A DNA stretch of 64,000 bases. Origin: Streptomyces sp. NBC_00273. GTDB lineage: Bacteria > Actinomycetota > Actinomycetes > Streptomycetales > Streptomycetaceae. This document shows, piece by piece, positions 31,688 through 40,725 of the stretch; positions within the stretch are counted from its first letter, which is position 1; every line of letters starts with the position of its first letter. The position numbers and the translations under genes are program-made. The DNA lies in assembly GCF_036178145.1 (NCBI RefSeq), contig NZ_CP108067.1, forward strand, positions 1,488,001-1,552,000, written 5' to 3'. The notes beneath the pieces are model-generated. The model saw only the letters and a list, made by a program, of their open reading frames with translations. It ran no database searches and had not been told where the DNA came from.

Positions 31688-32455
31688 ATGTCGGGAACTG
31701 CGGAACTCGCGGGGATCGCGGGAATCACTGGAATTGCGGGAAAGGTCGTCGCCATCACCGGCGCCGGCAGCGGCATCGGCGAGGCGACCGCCCTCCTGCT
31801 CGCCGAGCGGGGCGCGAAGGTGGTCCTCGGCGCACGACGCACCGAACGCCTCCGGGCGCTGGCCGCGCGGATCGAGCGGGCCGGTGGTCAAGCCGCATGG
31901 ATCCGTACGGACGTGACGCGACGCGGCGACGTGGACGGCCTCGTCGGCCTGGCCCGAGAGCGTTACGGCAGGCTCGACGTACTCGTCAGCAACGCCGGGG
32001 TCGGACTCATCTCCCCGCTCGACGAACTGCGCGTCGACGAATGGGAGGAGATGATCGACGTCAACCTCAAGGGCGTCCTCTACGGGATCGCCGCGGCGCT
32101 CCCCCTCTTCCGGGAGCAGGGCTGCGGACACTTCGTCAACATCGTGTCCACCGCCGGTCTGCGCGTCGTGCCGCTCCAGTCGGTGTACGCGGGCACCAAG
32201 AACGCCGTGCGCACGATCTCCGAGGGCCTGCGCCAGGAGGCCGGGGACAGCCTGCGCGTGACCGTCGTGTCGCCCGGGGCCGTCCGCACGGACTTCACGG
32301 AGCGCATGGGACCGGAGGCCCGGGCCCGGATCGACCGGATGATGGAGACCGCGCTGTCGCCGGACGCGGTGGCACGGGCCGTCGCCTTCGCCGTCGAGCA
32401 GCCGGACGGTGTCGACGTGGGCGACATCGTCGTGCGCCCCACCGCGCAGGCCTGA
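31688..32455 (+). CDS. SDR family oxidoreductase
   Basis: A 255-residue classical SDR: VVAITGAGSGIGEAT, SNAG (NNAG variant), IVSTAG, and Y-A-G-T-K as catalytic Tyr/Lys, then VSPGAVRTDF. The pattern is that of NADP-dependent ketone reductases. The first ~18 residues are a repeated Gly-Ile-Ala-Gly/Gly-Ile-Thr-Gly run, coded by near-identical triplets, ahead of the Rossmann strand. Start ATG at 31688 with AAGGGA ahead. Divergent from its probable repressor. It ends 57 bases from the convergent acyl-CoA dehydrogenase gene, with a hairpin (32461-32497) between. Confidence 0.92.
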   Translation: MSGTAELAGIAGITGIAGKVVAITGAGSGIGEATALLLAERGAKVVLGARRTERLRALAARIERAGGQAAWIRTDVTRRGDVDGLVGLARERYGRLDVLVSNAGVGLISPLDELRVDEWEEMIDVNLKGVLYGIAAALPLFREQGCGHFVNIVSTAGLRVVPLQSVYAGTKNAVRTISEGLRQEAGDSLRVTVVSPGAVRTDFTERMGPEARARIDRMMETALSPDAVARAVAFAVEQPDGVDVGDIVVRPTAQA

Positions 32456-32460
32456 GCGGA

Positions 32461-32497
32461 GGGACCGGCTCCGGCCGCGGCGGGCCGTGCCGGTCCC
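32461..32497. terminator. Bidirectional terminator
   Basis: Arms GGGACCGGC (32461-32469) and GCCGGTCCC (32489-32497) between the convergent SDR and acyl-CoA dehydrogenase genes. Confidence 0.6.
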
Positions 32498-32511
32498 CGG
32501 GGGCCGTGTTC

Positions 32512-34248
32512 CTACGGGGCCATCTCGTACGTGCCGGACAGCGCCTCGACCCGCGCCCAGACGCGCGCCGCCCGCTCCTCGTCGACGACGGGACGCCGGA
32601 CCGCGCCCAGCGCCCATTCCTGCTGGGCCGCCGTCGCGGAGTCCTTGCCGTACAGCTCGACCGCATGGCCGGAGAAGTCGCGCACCAGGACGGAGAACAG
32701 CTCGTCGAGCACCGACCCGTCCAGGTCCGTCAGGCGGGCCTGCTCCAGGATCAGCTGTCCGTACACGACCAACGCGAAGAGCTGGCCCACGGAGAGGAGG
32801 AAGTCGAGGTCGCGGCTCTGCTCCTCGTCCGGGGCGACGGTGGCCACGAACGCGCAGAGCGCGTCGGCCTGCTCGCGGAACCGGGCCACGTTCGGCACGT
32901 CGGCGTACGCGTCGTAGGCGGTCCGCCAGTCGTGGAACCGTACGGAGCCCAGGCCCCGGGCCGGCCCCTGCTGGAAGAGGAAGGCGTCGTCGGCCGCGTC
33001 GAGCCGGGTGGGCACGGCCGGGTACTCGGCCGGGTTCAGCAGGTGGTTGCGCATGAACTTGAGGATCAGGGCGAGGTTGACGTGGACCGTGCCCTCCAGC
33101 TTGGGCAGTCCGCGGATCTCGATGGCCGCCTGCGCGAAGTAGTTGTCCTTCTCGAAGCCCTTGGCGGCGATGACGTCCCACATCAGGTCGATGACCTTCT
33201 CGCCCTCCGTGGTCACCTTCATCTTCGTCATCGGGTTGAAGAGGAGGTAGCGGCGGTCGTCCGGGCCGGCGGAGCGGAAGTAGTCGACGGCGCGGTCGCT
33301 GAAGAGCTTCATCCCGACCAGGCGGACGTACGCGTCGGCCAGCTCCCGGCGCACGTGCGGGAAGGCGGTGACGGGGCGCCCGTAGAGGACCCGGTTGTGC
33401 GCGTGGGTCACGGCCTCGTACATCGCGTGCTCGCAGATGCCGATGGAGGCGGTGCAGAGGTTGAACTTGCCGACGTTGACGGTGTTCAGGGCGGCGTCGA
33501 AGGCGGCCTTGCCGGTGTGCAGGACGTCCTCGGCGCGGACCGGGTAGTCGTCGAGGCGGAACTCGCTGACGTACTTGGAGGAGTCGACGACGTTCTTCAC
33601 CAGGTGGTACGCGGGGTGGCGGCTGTCGGCGGCGAAGAAGACGTAGCCGTCGGGGCCCTCTATGTCGGTGCGGCGGCCGAAGACGGAGACGAGGCCGGCG
33701 GCGTTGCCGTTGCCGATGTAGTACTTGGATCCGCTCGCGCGGAAGCCGCCGGCACCGGCTTCGTCGGCGTCCGGCCGCAGCAGCATGTCGGTGGAGTAGA
33801 TGTCGGCGCCGTGGGTCTTCTCGGACAGGCCGAAGGCGAACACCTCGCCCTCGGCGAGGAGCTGGGCGGCGCGGGCGCGGGCGTCGGCGTTGTCGCTCTG
33901 CCAGACCGGGCCGAGGCCGAGGATGGTGACCTGCCAGGCGTACCAGTAGTCGAGGCCGTAGAAGCCGAAGATCTCGTTCAGGGCGGCGATCCGTGCCGTG
34001 TCCCAGCGCTGGTCGGACTCCCCCTCGCCGGCCTCGGTGGCCGGGGTCAGGAAGGTCGCGAAGAGGCCCTCCTTCGCGGAGAAGGCGAGGAAGTCGGCGA
34101 GCCAGGCGCGGGAGCGGTAGTCCTCGATCAGCCGGCGCTTGCCGCGGCTCTCGAACCAGTCGACGGTGGCGCGCAGCAGCCTGCGGGTCTCGGGGTCGAA
34201 GTGCGCCGGGTCGTACGTGTGCGGGTTGAAGAGCAGGGCGTCTGCCAT
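32512..34248 (-). CDS. Acyl-CoA dehydrogenase family protein
   Basis: A 578-residue flavoenzyme, longer than the usual ~390. Residues about 140-420 carry acyl-CoA dehydrogenase elements: FAFGLSEKTHGADIYSTDML, GSKYYIGNGNAAGLVSVFGR, and NVGKFNLCTASIGICEHAMYEA. The N- and C-terminal extensions place it with the large ACD-like enzymes of actinobacteria. It would oxidise an acyl-CoA at the alpha-beta bond, passing electrons to ETF. It lies 124 bases downstream of a PadR gene on the same strand, which has a perfect palindrome at its promoter, so the pair may be one regulated unit. Substrate unknown. Confidence 0.9.
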   Translation of the reverse strand: MADALLFNPHTYDPAHFDPETRRLLRATVDWFESRGKRRLIEDYRSRAWLADFLAFSAKEGLFATFLTPATEAGEGESDQRWDTARIAALNEIFGFYGLDYWYAWQVTILGLGPVWQSDNADARARAAQLLAEGEVFAFGLSEKTHGADIYSTDMLLRPDADEAGAGGFRASGSKYYIGNGNAAGLVSVFGRRTDIEGPDGYVFFAADSRHPAYHLVKNVVDSSKYVSEFRLDDYPVRAEDVLHTGKAAFDAALNTVNVGKFNLCTASIGICEHAMYEAVTHAHNRVLYGRPVTAFPHVRRELADAYVRLVGMKLFSDRAVDYFRSAGPDDRRYLLFNPMTKMKVTTEGEKVIDLMWDVIAAKGFEKDNYFAQAAIEIRGLPKLEGTVHVNLALILKFMRNHLLNPAEYPAVPTRLDAADDAFLFQQGPARGLGSVRFHDWRTAYDAYADVPNVARFREQADALCAFVATVAPDEEQSRDLDFLLSVGQLFALVVYGQLILEQARLTDLDGSVLDELFSVLVRDFSGHAVELYGKDSATAAQQEWALGAVRRPVVDEERAARVWARVEALSGTYEMAP

Positions 34249-34372
34249 GGAGGTTCACCTTCCGAGGGGTTGACGGAGGGGGGGAGGGGAGAAGGGGCCG
34301 GGCGACTGCATGGGGGGGGCGGGGCCGTGCGGCGGGGCCGCGGGCGGTGCGGCTGCCGCGGCGCGACGAGGT

Positions 34373-34945
34373 TCAGGCGGTGGCGGTCGGCGGGGGCCCG
34401 CCGAGCCGGTGGAGGGTGGCGAGGACGTCGTCGAGCCACGCGATCGTCATCCGCTCGAACGCGATGCCGCCGCGCAGCACGACGTGCTGGAGCTCCTGAC
34501 CGGCGTCGAGCGGTGCGGGGGCGTCCGGCCCGGTGAAGTCGCGCAGTTCACCGGCGAGGTAGCGGGCCAGTCGGTCGCTGTGTGCCCGGTGGTGCCGCTC
34601 GACCTCGTGGATCAGTGCGGCCGGGTCGTCGAAGGCCGCGCCGCGGATCTTGACGGCGAGGTCGTGGCGGAGGCTCTCGGGCTCGATCGGCTCGTGCAGC
34701 CACTCGGCGAGGGCGGTGCGGCCGGGGCCGGCGACGGAGTACTCCTTCTTGTCCGGCCGGCCCTGCTGCGGGACCGCGCGGACGGCGAGCAGCCCGTTGC
34801 CCTCCATGCGTGCCAGAACCCGGTAGATCTGCTGGTGGGTGGCGGTCCAGAAGTAGCCGATGGACCGGTCGAACCGGCGGGCCAGCTCGTAGCCGGAGCC
34901 CGGCTTCTCCAGCAGGGAGACGAGGATCGCGTGGTCGAGCGCCAT
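34373..34945 (-). CDS. PadR family regulator
   Basis: A 190-residue winged-helix protein: LDHAILVSLLEKPGSGYELARRFDRS then FWTATHQQIYRVLARMEGNGLL and the wing with GRPDKKEYSVAGPGRTAL, followed by a helical C-terminal domain of the Vir_act_alpha_C type. PadR proteins repress detoxification or transport genes. The palindrome 34957-34978 begins 12 bases upstream of its ATG, so it probably represses itself and, by read-through, the acyl-CoA dehydrogenase gene behind it. I find no other target next door. Confidence 0.92.
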   Translation of the reverse strand: MALDHAILVSLLEKPGSGYELARRFDRSIGYFWTATHQQIYRVLARMEGNGLLAVRAVPQQGRPDKKEYSVAGPGRTALAEWLHEPIEPESLRHDLAVKIRGAAFDDPAALIHEVERHHRAHSDRLARYLAGELRDFTGPDAPAPLDAGQELQHVVLRGGIAFERMTIAWLDDVLATLHRLGGPPPTATA

Positions 34946-34956
34946 GCCCCGATCTT

Positions 34957-34978
34957 TCTATGCAACTCGTTGCATAGA
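34957..34978. promoter_or_regulatory. PadR operator
   Basis: Perfect 22-base palindrome with arms TCTATGCAAC and GTTGCATAGA around TC, directly upstream of the PadR start. It contains the ATGCAA/TTGCAT core usual for PadR sites. Confidence 0.8.
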
Positions 34979-35065
34979 CAAGCGGCAGGGGTCAGGTGAG
35001 ACGCGGCTCACCCGGGCGTGGAGGACGCCACCGAACGCCGCCGGATGCCGTCGGATGCCGCCGGC

Positions 35066-36163
35066 TCATTCGGCGGTGAGCCGCGCGCCCGTCCAGACGA
35101 GCGCCGGCGGGATCTCCCGCAGCCAGGTGTTGAAGCTGTGGCCACCGCTGTCGAGAATGATCGACGAGACGTGGGCGGGCGCCTTCACCTTGCGGATGAA
35201 CTCCTGCGTCTCGCCGTAGTTCGGCTCGCCCCGCAGCGAGGAGGTCACCAGGAACGAGGAGTTCCCCTGCGGCAGGTGGTCCAGGTGCCACAGCAGGTCG
35301 GACCGCTTCTCCTCGTCCTTGTTCCCCTTGAACAGGTCGCCCGAGTCCTTGTCGATCTCGGGCCGGTACTCCGCCGACAGGCCCACGCCGACCTCGTACG
35401 CCTCCGGGTGCTGCACCGCCATCTTCAGGGCGCAGTAGCCCCCGGTGGAGTCGCCGATGATGCCCCAGCTCCGCGGCGAGGTGCCCACGCGGTACGTGCC
35501 GGAGACCGCCTTGACGACGTCAGCGCCGAAGAAGGCCTCGCTCTGCGGGCCCCCGGGCACGTCGATGCACTGGGTGTTGGGCGCGGCGATGGTGGGTCGC
35601 ATCATCACCAGGATCATCGGTTGCATGCGCTTCTGCTTCGCCAGGCTCCACGCCAGCCTCGGGTAGTGCAGCTTCTTGATGAGGTTCTCGGCCATGCCCG
35701 GGTAGCCGGTGAGGACGACGGCGGCCGGGAACCTGCGCTGCCCGTCACTCTTGTCGAAGTACTCCGGCGGCAGGTACACGTAGGCCTCGGCGGCGGCCCG
35801 GGACCGCTCGCCGTGGATCGTCACCTTCTCGATCACTCCGCCCACCTGCGGGTTCCGGCCGCCGGGCACCTCCGGGGCCTGTCGGCCCAGCACCTCCACG
35901 GCGGCGCCGCCCGGGACGGCCGGGGCGTGCTGCTTCGTACCGGCGAGGTCGGCCCAGGAGTCGTAGAGGAGGAAGGTGCGGTTGGCCGCGGCGCCGACCG
36001 AGGCGAGGACCGACAGCTGCACGAGCACGAGCAGCCCGACGCGCCCCAGCACCCGCCGGGCGCCCGGGCGTCCGAGCCGGGGCCACAGCCATACCGTGAG
36101 GGCGAACAGCAGCGCCGTGCACAATGCGACGCTCGCCATGAGCGTGCCACTCGTCAGACCCAT
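35066..36163 (-). CDS. Membrane-anchored esterase family alpha/beta hydrolase
   Basis: A 365-residue protein. Two N-terminal helices (about 5-28 and 40-60) anchor it; the rest is an alpha/beta hydrolase of the esterase-D/mycolyltransferase type (PF00756), facing outward. The nucleophile elbow is G-D-S-T-G-G (in WGIIGDSTGGYC), with the His in DSGGHSFNTW near the end and an Asp in between. The beta-strand VVLTGYPGM gives the oxyanion part. Streptomyces has no mycolic acids, so it probably cleaves an ester of another kind. It stands alone between a PadR gene and a promoter region with a GCGCTACC/GGTAGCGC repeat. Confidence 0.85.
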   Translation of the reverse strand: MGLTSGTLMASVALCTALLFALTVWLWPRLGRPGARRVLGRVGLLVLVQLSVLASVGAAANRTFLLYDSWADLAGTKQHAPAVPGGAAVEVLGRQAPEVPGGRNPQVGGVIEKVTIHGERSRAAAEAYVYLPPEYFDKSDGQRRFPAAVVLTGYPGMAENLIKKLHYPRLAWSLAKQKRMQPMILVMMRPTIAAPNTQCIDVPGGPQSEAFFGADVVKAVSGTYRVGTSPRSWGIIGDSTGGYCALKMAVQHPEAYEVGVGLSAEYRPEIDKDSGDLFKGNKDEEKRSDLLWHLDHLPQGNSSFLVTSSLRGEPNYGETQEFIRKVKAPAHVSSIILDSGGHSFNTWLREIPPALVWTGARLTAE

Positions 36164-36473
36164 GAATCAGTGAACCCTCTGCGCCGTCCCCGTCCGGACG
36201 CTCGGGCCCGGAGCGCTACCAGTGGGTAGCGCACCCGGCAAGAGGGACGCAGCGGACACCGCGTTCCCTCACGGAGGGGACGGTTTCGGGCAAAGGGGTG
36301 GTGCGGTCCGGGCACCCGGGGGCCGGGTGCGGCGCCGGCACCCGGGTGTCGGCCCGGAACGGCGGGATCCAGCACCCGACCTCGGGCGAAGCCAGTGAAG
36401 CAGCGTCCTGGGCCGGGAGTCGACCGGACGGGACTACGAAAGGGGCGCAACCGACTCGACTCCCCTTTGTGCA
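36164..36473. other. Intergenic region with inverted repeats
   Basis: 310 bases with no credible gene. It holds GCGCTACC (36213-36220) and GGTAGCGC (36225-36232), an 8-base inverted repeat upstream of the esterase that may be an operator, and several GC-rich repeats around CACCCGG (about 36310-36350). The missing N-terminal half of the DyP peroxidase is not present here in any frame. Confidence 0.4.
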
Positions 36474-36979
36474 ATGCCACCGGTGCGCCGCCGTGGCTGG
36501 TGGGCGGCTCGTACGTGGTGGTCCGCCGGATCCGGATGCTCCTCGACCACTGGGACACCCTTCCCCTGGAGCACCGGGAACAGGCCGTCGGACGCCGCGC
36601 CGCCGACGGCTCCCCGCTCACCGGCGCCGGCGAACACACCGCCCCCGACCTGGCGGCCAACCGCCCCGACGGCGTCCCGGTGATCGCGCACAACGCACAC
36701 GTCCGGCTGGCCGCACCCGCCACCAACGGCGGCGCGACCATGCTGCGCCGCGGCTGGTCGTACTACGACGGCCTGCGCCCGGACGGCACGCCGGACGCCG
36801 GGATGCTCTTCGTCGCCTGGCAGTCCGACCCCCGCACCGGATTCGTCCCCGTCCAGCAGCGCCTCGCCCGCGGCGACGCACTCGGCCGCTACCTGGTCCA
36901 CGAGGCGTCGTCGCTGTTCGTGGTCCCCGGCGGCGTCCGCCCGGGCGGCTACGTCGGCCAGGCCCTGCTGGACGAGTAG
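36474..36979 (+). pseudogene. DyP-type peroxidase, C-terminal remnant
   Basis: About 168 residues match the second half of DyP-type heme peroxidases: GGSYVVVRRIRM, LDHWDTLPLEHREQAVGR, the region with the proximal His (IAHNAHVRLAAP), the heme-edge Arg in MLRRGWSYYDG, and the closing LFVVPGGVRPGGYVGQALL. The N-terminal half, including the catalytic GxxDG motif, is missing: upstream in-frame codons (from 36395) do not resemble it. A normal DyP is about 400 residues. So this is a truncated gene unlikely to bind heme productively. Codon use is still good, suggesting a recent loss. Confidence 0.75.
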
Positions 36980-37116
36980 GCCTACCGGGTGGATCCGGGA
37001 ACCAGTCGGCCGTCGCGGGCGTTGGTGCGACCATAGGTAGGTGATCAGCCGGTCCCTCCGGCCGGCTGGCCCCGCCGGTAACCGCGCCTTCCGACCGCCT
37101 GCGAGGGGAGCCGTTC

Positions 37117-37722
37117 ATGAGCACGGCGAAAGACCTGTTCATCATCGCGATGGACCCGCCGCCGGACCGTTCCGTCGGGCAGGGCGACCTGTCGCTCGCC
37201 CTGGCGGGAGCCGAGCTGATCGACCTCCTCGACGCGCAGGCCGCCGCCCTGGACGGCGACCGCATCGTGCCCGGCGGGGAGCAGGAACTGCACGACCCCC
37301 TGCTGACCGAGGCCGCATCGGCGCTCACCCGCCAGGTGCCGTACGAGCGGGTCGACGACTGGCTGTGGCGCCGCGGCCGTGATCTGTCCGCGGCGTACCA
37401 GGCCGCTCTGGAGGAGGCCGGTGAGCTGACGCGGGGACGGCGCGGCCTGCTGCCCTTCGGAACCGACCGCCTGGAACTGGCCGATACGCCCGCCCGCCGG
37501 CGGGCACTGGGCCGCCAGGAGGAGGACGAGCCCGTCCTCGCCGCCCTCGCCTCGGTCGTGGGCATCGGCAGCGGCGACCCCGAGGCCGAACCGCGCCCGG
37601 GGGACGAGGCGGTGACGATCGTCCTGGCCGTCGTCAACGACGCGGTGATGGAGCTGGAGGCCGTACGCCAGCGGCGGACCATCGAGAACGCGGCGTTCGC
37701 CAACATCTGGCGCGGCCCCTGA
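37117..37722 (+). CDS. GPP34 (GOLPH3-like) family phosphoprotein
   Basis: A 201-residue mainly helical protein. The pattern SLALAGAELIDLL, a central G-E-Q-E-L-H-D-P-L-L-x-E-A, VDDWLWRRGRDL and the closing TIVLAVVNDAVMELEAVRQRRTIENA is that of bacterial GPP34 proteins. The eukaryotic relative binds phosphatidylinositol-4-phosphate on Golgi membranes; in Streptomyces the family is numerous and its role unknown. ATG start with GAGGGGAG ahead. No operon partner. Confidence 0.88.
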   Translation: MSTAKDLFIIAMDPPPDRSVGQGDLSLALAGAELIDLLDAQAAALDGDRIVPGGEQELHDPLLTEAASALTRQVPYERVDDWLWRRGRDLSAAYQAALEEAGELTRGRRGLLPFGTDRLELADTPARRRALGRQEEDEPVLAALASVVGIGSGDPEAEPRPGDEAVTIVLAVVNDAVMELEAVRQRRTIENAAFANIWRGP

Positions 37723-37855
37723 GGCTCGCGAGCGTCCGTGACGTGCGTTACGCCCGGTCAGAACCGTGGTGCGGCCGGACTATGCTCGCCGGAGTGCCGT
37801 CCGCCCCTGTGTACGAACGGCGGATGTCCTCCTGTTGAGAAGGTTCGGAATAAGC

Positions 37856-40624
37856 GTGTTGATCGGGCGTCAGGAAGAACGGGCGACCATCGCCACCGCG
37901 TTGTCACCGCAGGCGGCCACCGCGTCGCTGCTGCTGCTCGGTGAGCCCGGGGTCGGCAAGACCCTGCTGTTGGACACGACCGTCGACGACGCGCTGACGG
38001 CGGGGACCCGGGTGCTGCGCGTCCGCGGCAACGCGGCGGAGACCGAGCTGGCCTTCGCGGGGCTGCACCAGTTGCTGCTGCCCGTGCTGGACCGGGCCGA
38101 CGACCTGCCGGTCCGTCAGCGCGGAGCCCTGATGGCGGCCTTCGGCCTGGGCGACGACCCGGCCCCGCCCGACCCCATGATGATGAGCCTGGCCGTACTG
38201 ACCCTGGTCTCGCACGTCGCCTCGGCCGGGCGGGTGCTGCTCGCCGTCGACGACGCCCAGTGGATCGACCGCGGGAGCTGCCAGGTACTGGGGTTCCTCG
38301 CCCGACGTCTCGCGGGCGAGCCCATCGGGCTGCTCGTCGCCTCGCGCGGCACGCACCGACCGGAGTGGCTGGACCGGTCGGTCCCGGAGCTGGTGGTGCC
38401 CGCGCTGTCGCCGGCCGAGGCCGAGGAGCTGATCGGCGCGCAGCCCGATCCGCCCCTGGGGGCCGCCCGGCGCCGTGTGCTGGAGACCGCCGCGGGCAAC
38501 CCGCTGGCCCTGGTGGAGCTTTCGCGCGCGGCGGCCCGCGACGGCGCGCTCCGGGCGGACGGGCCGCAGACGGTCGGGCTCCGGACGGCCGGACTGCACG
38601 CGGCCGTGCTCCACGCGGCCGGTCACCTCCCGGTCACCGATCTCCTGGAGCGGACCTTCGCCGCCCAGGTGGACGAGCTGCCCGCGGCGACGCGGGCCGC
38701 GCTGCTGGTCGCGGCGGCGGCCGAGGGCGTCGGGCCGGCCGGTGTGCTGGCCGCCCTGCCGCCGGGCACGGACATGGACGTCTGGCTGCCTGCGGAGCGT
38801 GCGGGGCTCGTCCGGCTGCACAGCGACCGCATCGACTTCCGGCATCCCCTGGTCCGCTCCGCGATCTACGGGGCCGCCCCGTTCGCCGAGCGCCGGCGGA
38901 CCCACCTGGCGCTGGCGGCCTCGCTCGACGGCGATCCCGACCGGCGGGCCTGGCAGTTGTCGGCCGCTACGGTGGAACCCGACGCGGCGGTGTCCGCCGC
39001 GCTGGAGGCCACCGCCATGCGGGCGTTCAGCCGCGGCGCCCTCGCCGAGGCCCTGGCCGGTCTGGAACGGTCGGCGCAGCTGAACACCAACCCTGCCGAG
39101 CAGACCCGGCTGCTGACGACGGCGGCGTACGCGGGCATCCTGACCGGCGACATCGACCGGGCGGAGGAACTCGCGGGGAAGGCCGCCTCGGTCAACGAGG
39201 ACCCGGCGGCGACGCCCTGGATATCGGCGCTCACCGCCCTGGTGGAGATGCTGATGATGCGGATGGAGCGGGCGTTCGCCCTGATCGCCCCCGACACCCT
39301 GCCCGACGTGGCGCAGCTCGACGAGGGCAGTTCCACGATCCTCACCGGGATCGCCTACCACTCGGGCAGTCCGGTCCAGCGCGAGCGCGTGCTGCGGCTG
39401 CTGGCCGGCCGCGACCTGACGGATCCGACGCCGCCGCATCCCTTCCACCTCTGGGACGCCGGTGTCACGGACCCCTTCGGCAAGGGCGACCTGGTCCGCT
39501 CCCACCTGCCCGCCGTCACCTCCGCGCCGGGCCGCGCGCCCACCGAGAACCACACGCTCGGCGTGCTCTGCATGATCCTCGACGAGACCGAGACGGCGGT
39601 GAGCCTGCTCCGTGAGGTGGCCAACCCGCAATGGGAGGACGCCGACGCCTTCCACGCGGGGATGACCGCCGCCGATCTGGCCTGGGCCAATCTGGACCGG
39701 GGGCGATGGGCGGACGCCCGGCTCGGTGTCGAGCGGCTCGCCGGCCGGTTCCTCGGCGGTGTCCACACGCACGGCTCCGCGCGGGCGCTGACCGTCCTGG
39801 CCACCCTGTGCGCGCTCACCGGCGAGCCGGAGCTCGCCGTGCGGCACGCGACGGCCGCCCTCGCCGTCACGGAACCGGCCGGGGTGCTCGGCGCCGTCGT
39901 CCGTGCCCGCCGGGCGGCGGGTCTCGCCGCCACGGCACTCGGTGACCACGCCTCGGCCTTCCGGCACTTCCGCGCCGTGTTCGACGGGGAGGGGGCGCCC
40001 GTGCACTACCACCTGTCGTGCTACGCCGTCGCCGACTACGCGGCGGCCGCCGTGCTCATCGGCCGCGCCGAGGACGCTTCGGCCGCCTTGGAGCAGGTCA
40101 CCGCCGTGGTCGCCGGCGGCGGCTCCGTCCGACTGCGGCAGGTCCTGGGCCGGGCCCGGGCGCTGCTCGCCGATCCGGCCGGGGCCGGCCCGTCCTTCGA
40201 GAGCGCGCTGGCGGACCCGGCCGGCCACCGCTGGCCCTTCGAACACGCCCAGACCTGGCTGGAGTACGGGGAGTGGCTGCGCCGGCAGCGGCGGATCGCC
40301 GAGGCCCGGGCGGCCCTGATCAAGGCCCGCGAGATCTTCGAGGGGTTGGGGGCGGTGCACTGGAGCGAGCGGGCGCAGGCCGAACTGCGCGCGGCCGGCG
40401 TGGCCGTCGAATCCGCCCCGCGCAGCGCGTTCCGTACCCTGACGCCGCAGCGTCAGCGGATCGTCCGGCTGGCGGCCGAGGGCCTGACCAACCGGGAGAT
40501 CGGCGAGCGCCTGTTCCTCTCGCCGCGTACCGTCGGCACCCACCTGTACCAGGCCTTCCCGGTGCTGGGCGTCACCTCGCGCGGCCGGCTGCGTGACGTG
40601 GTGGAGCCGGAGTCGGCCGACTGA
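37856..40624 (+). CDS. LuxR family regulator of the LAL type
   Basis: About 922 residues. The N-terminus starts LIGRQEERATI, then Walker A GEPGVGKT (about 29-36) and Walker B LLAVDDAQWID, an ATPase like that of MalT/LAL regulators. A long TPR-like helical region follows, and the C-terminal helix-turn-helix (about 858-915) reads LTPQRQRIVRLAAEGLTNREIGERLFLSPRTVGTHL. Such proteins are pathway-specific activators. I choose the GTG at 37856, where homology to the family begins; upstream in-frame sequence looks non-coding. The AraC gene follows 101 bases later. Confidence 0.88.
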   Translation: MLIGRQEERATIATALSPQAATASLLLLGEPGVGKTLLLDTTVDDALTAGTRVLRVRGNAAETELAFAGLHQLLLPVLDRADDLPVRQRGALMAAFGLGDDPAPPDPMMMSLAVLTLVSHVASAGRVLLAVDDAQWIDRGSCQVLGFLARRLAGEPIGLLVASRGTHRPEWLDRSVPELVVPALSPAEAEELIGAQPDPPLGAARRRVLETAAGNPLALVELSRAAARDGALRADGPQTVGLRTAGLHAAVLHAAGHLPVTDLLERTFAAQVDELPAATRAALLVAAAAEGVGPAGVLAALPPGTDMDVWLPAERAGLVRLHSDRIDFRHPLVRSAIYGAAPFAERRRTHLALAASLDGDPDRRAWQLSAATVEPDAAVSAALEATAMRAFSRGALAEALAGLERSAQLNTNPAEQTRLLTTAAYAGILTGDIDRAEELAGKAASVNEDPAATPWISALTALVEMLMMRMERAFALIAPDTLPDVAQLDEGSSTILTGIAYHSGSPVQRERVLRLLAGRDLTDPTPPHPFHLWDAGVTDPFGKGDLVRSHLPAVTSAPGRAPTENHTLGVLCMILDETETAVSLLREVANPQWEDADAFHAGMTAADLAWANLDRGRWADARLGVERLAGRFLGGVHTHGSARALTVLATLCALTGEPELAVRHATAALAVTEPAGVLGAVVRARRAAGLAATALGDHASAFRHFRAVFDGEGAPVHYHLSCYAVADYAAAAVLIGRAEDASAALEQVTAVVAGGGSVRLRQVLGRARALLADPAGAGPSFESALADPAGHRWPFEHAQTWLEYGEWLRRQRRIAEARAALIKAREIFEGLGAVHWSERAQAELRAAGVAVESAPRSAFRTLTPQRQRIVRLAAEGLTNREIGERLFLSPRTVGTHLYQAFPVLGVTSRGRLRDVVEPESAD

Positions 40625-40725
40625 GGCACAGGGCAGAGGCACAGGGCAAGTCATGTGACGGATGGCAGCGGCGGTGATCGTTTCGAGACTGGGTGGAGGA
40701 GAAACCCTCACCCCTCGGAGTTCCC

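Noticed and set aside
31571..34258. Long minus-strand frame covering the SDR and acyl-CoA dehydrogenase
   Set aside because: An Arg/Pro-rich alternative frame of the true dehydrogenase gene; no motif.
37904..40711. A 935-codon minus-strand open frame across the LAL regulator
   Set aside because: Antisense shadow caused by the strong GC bias; no recognisable protein features.
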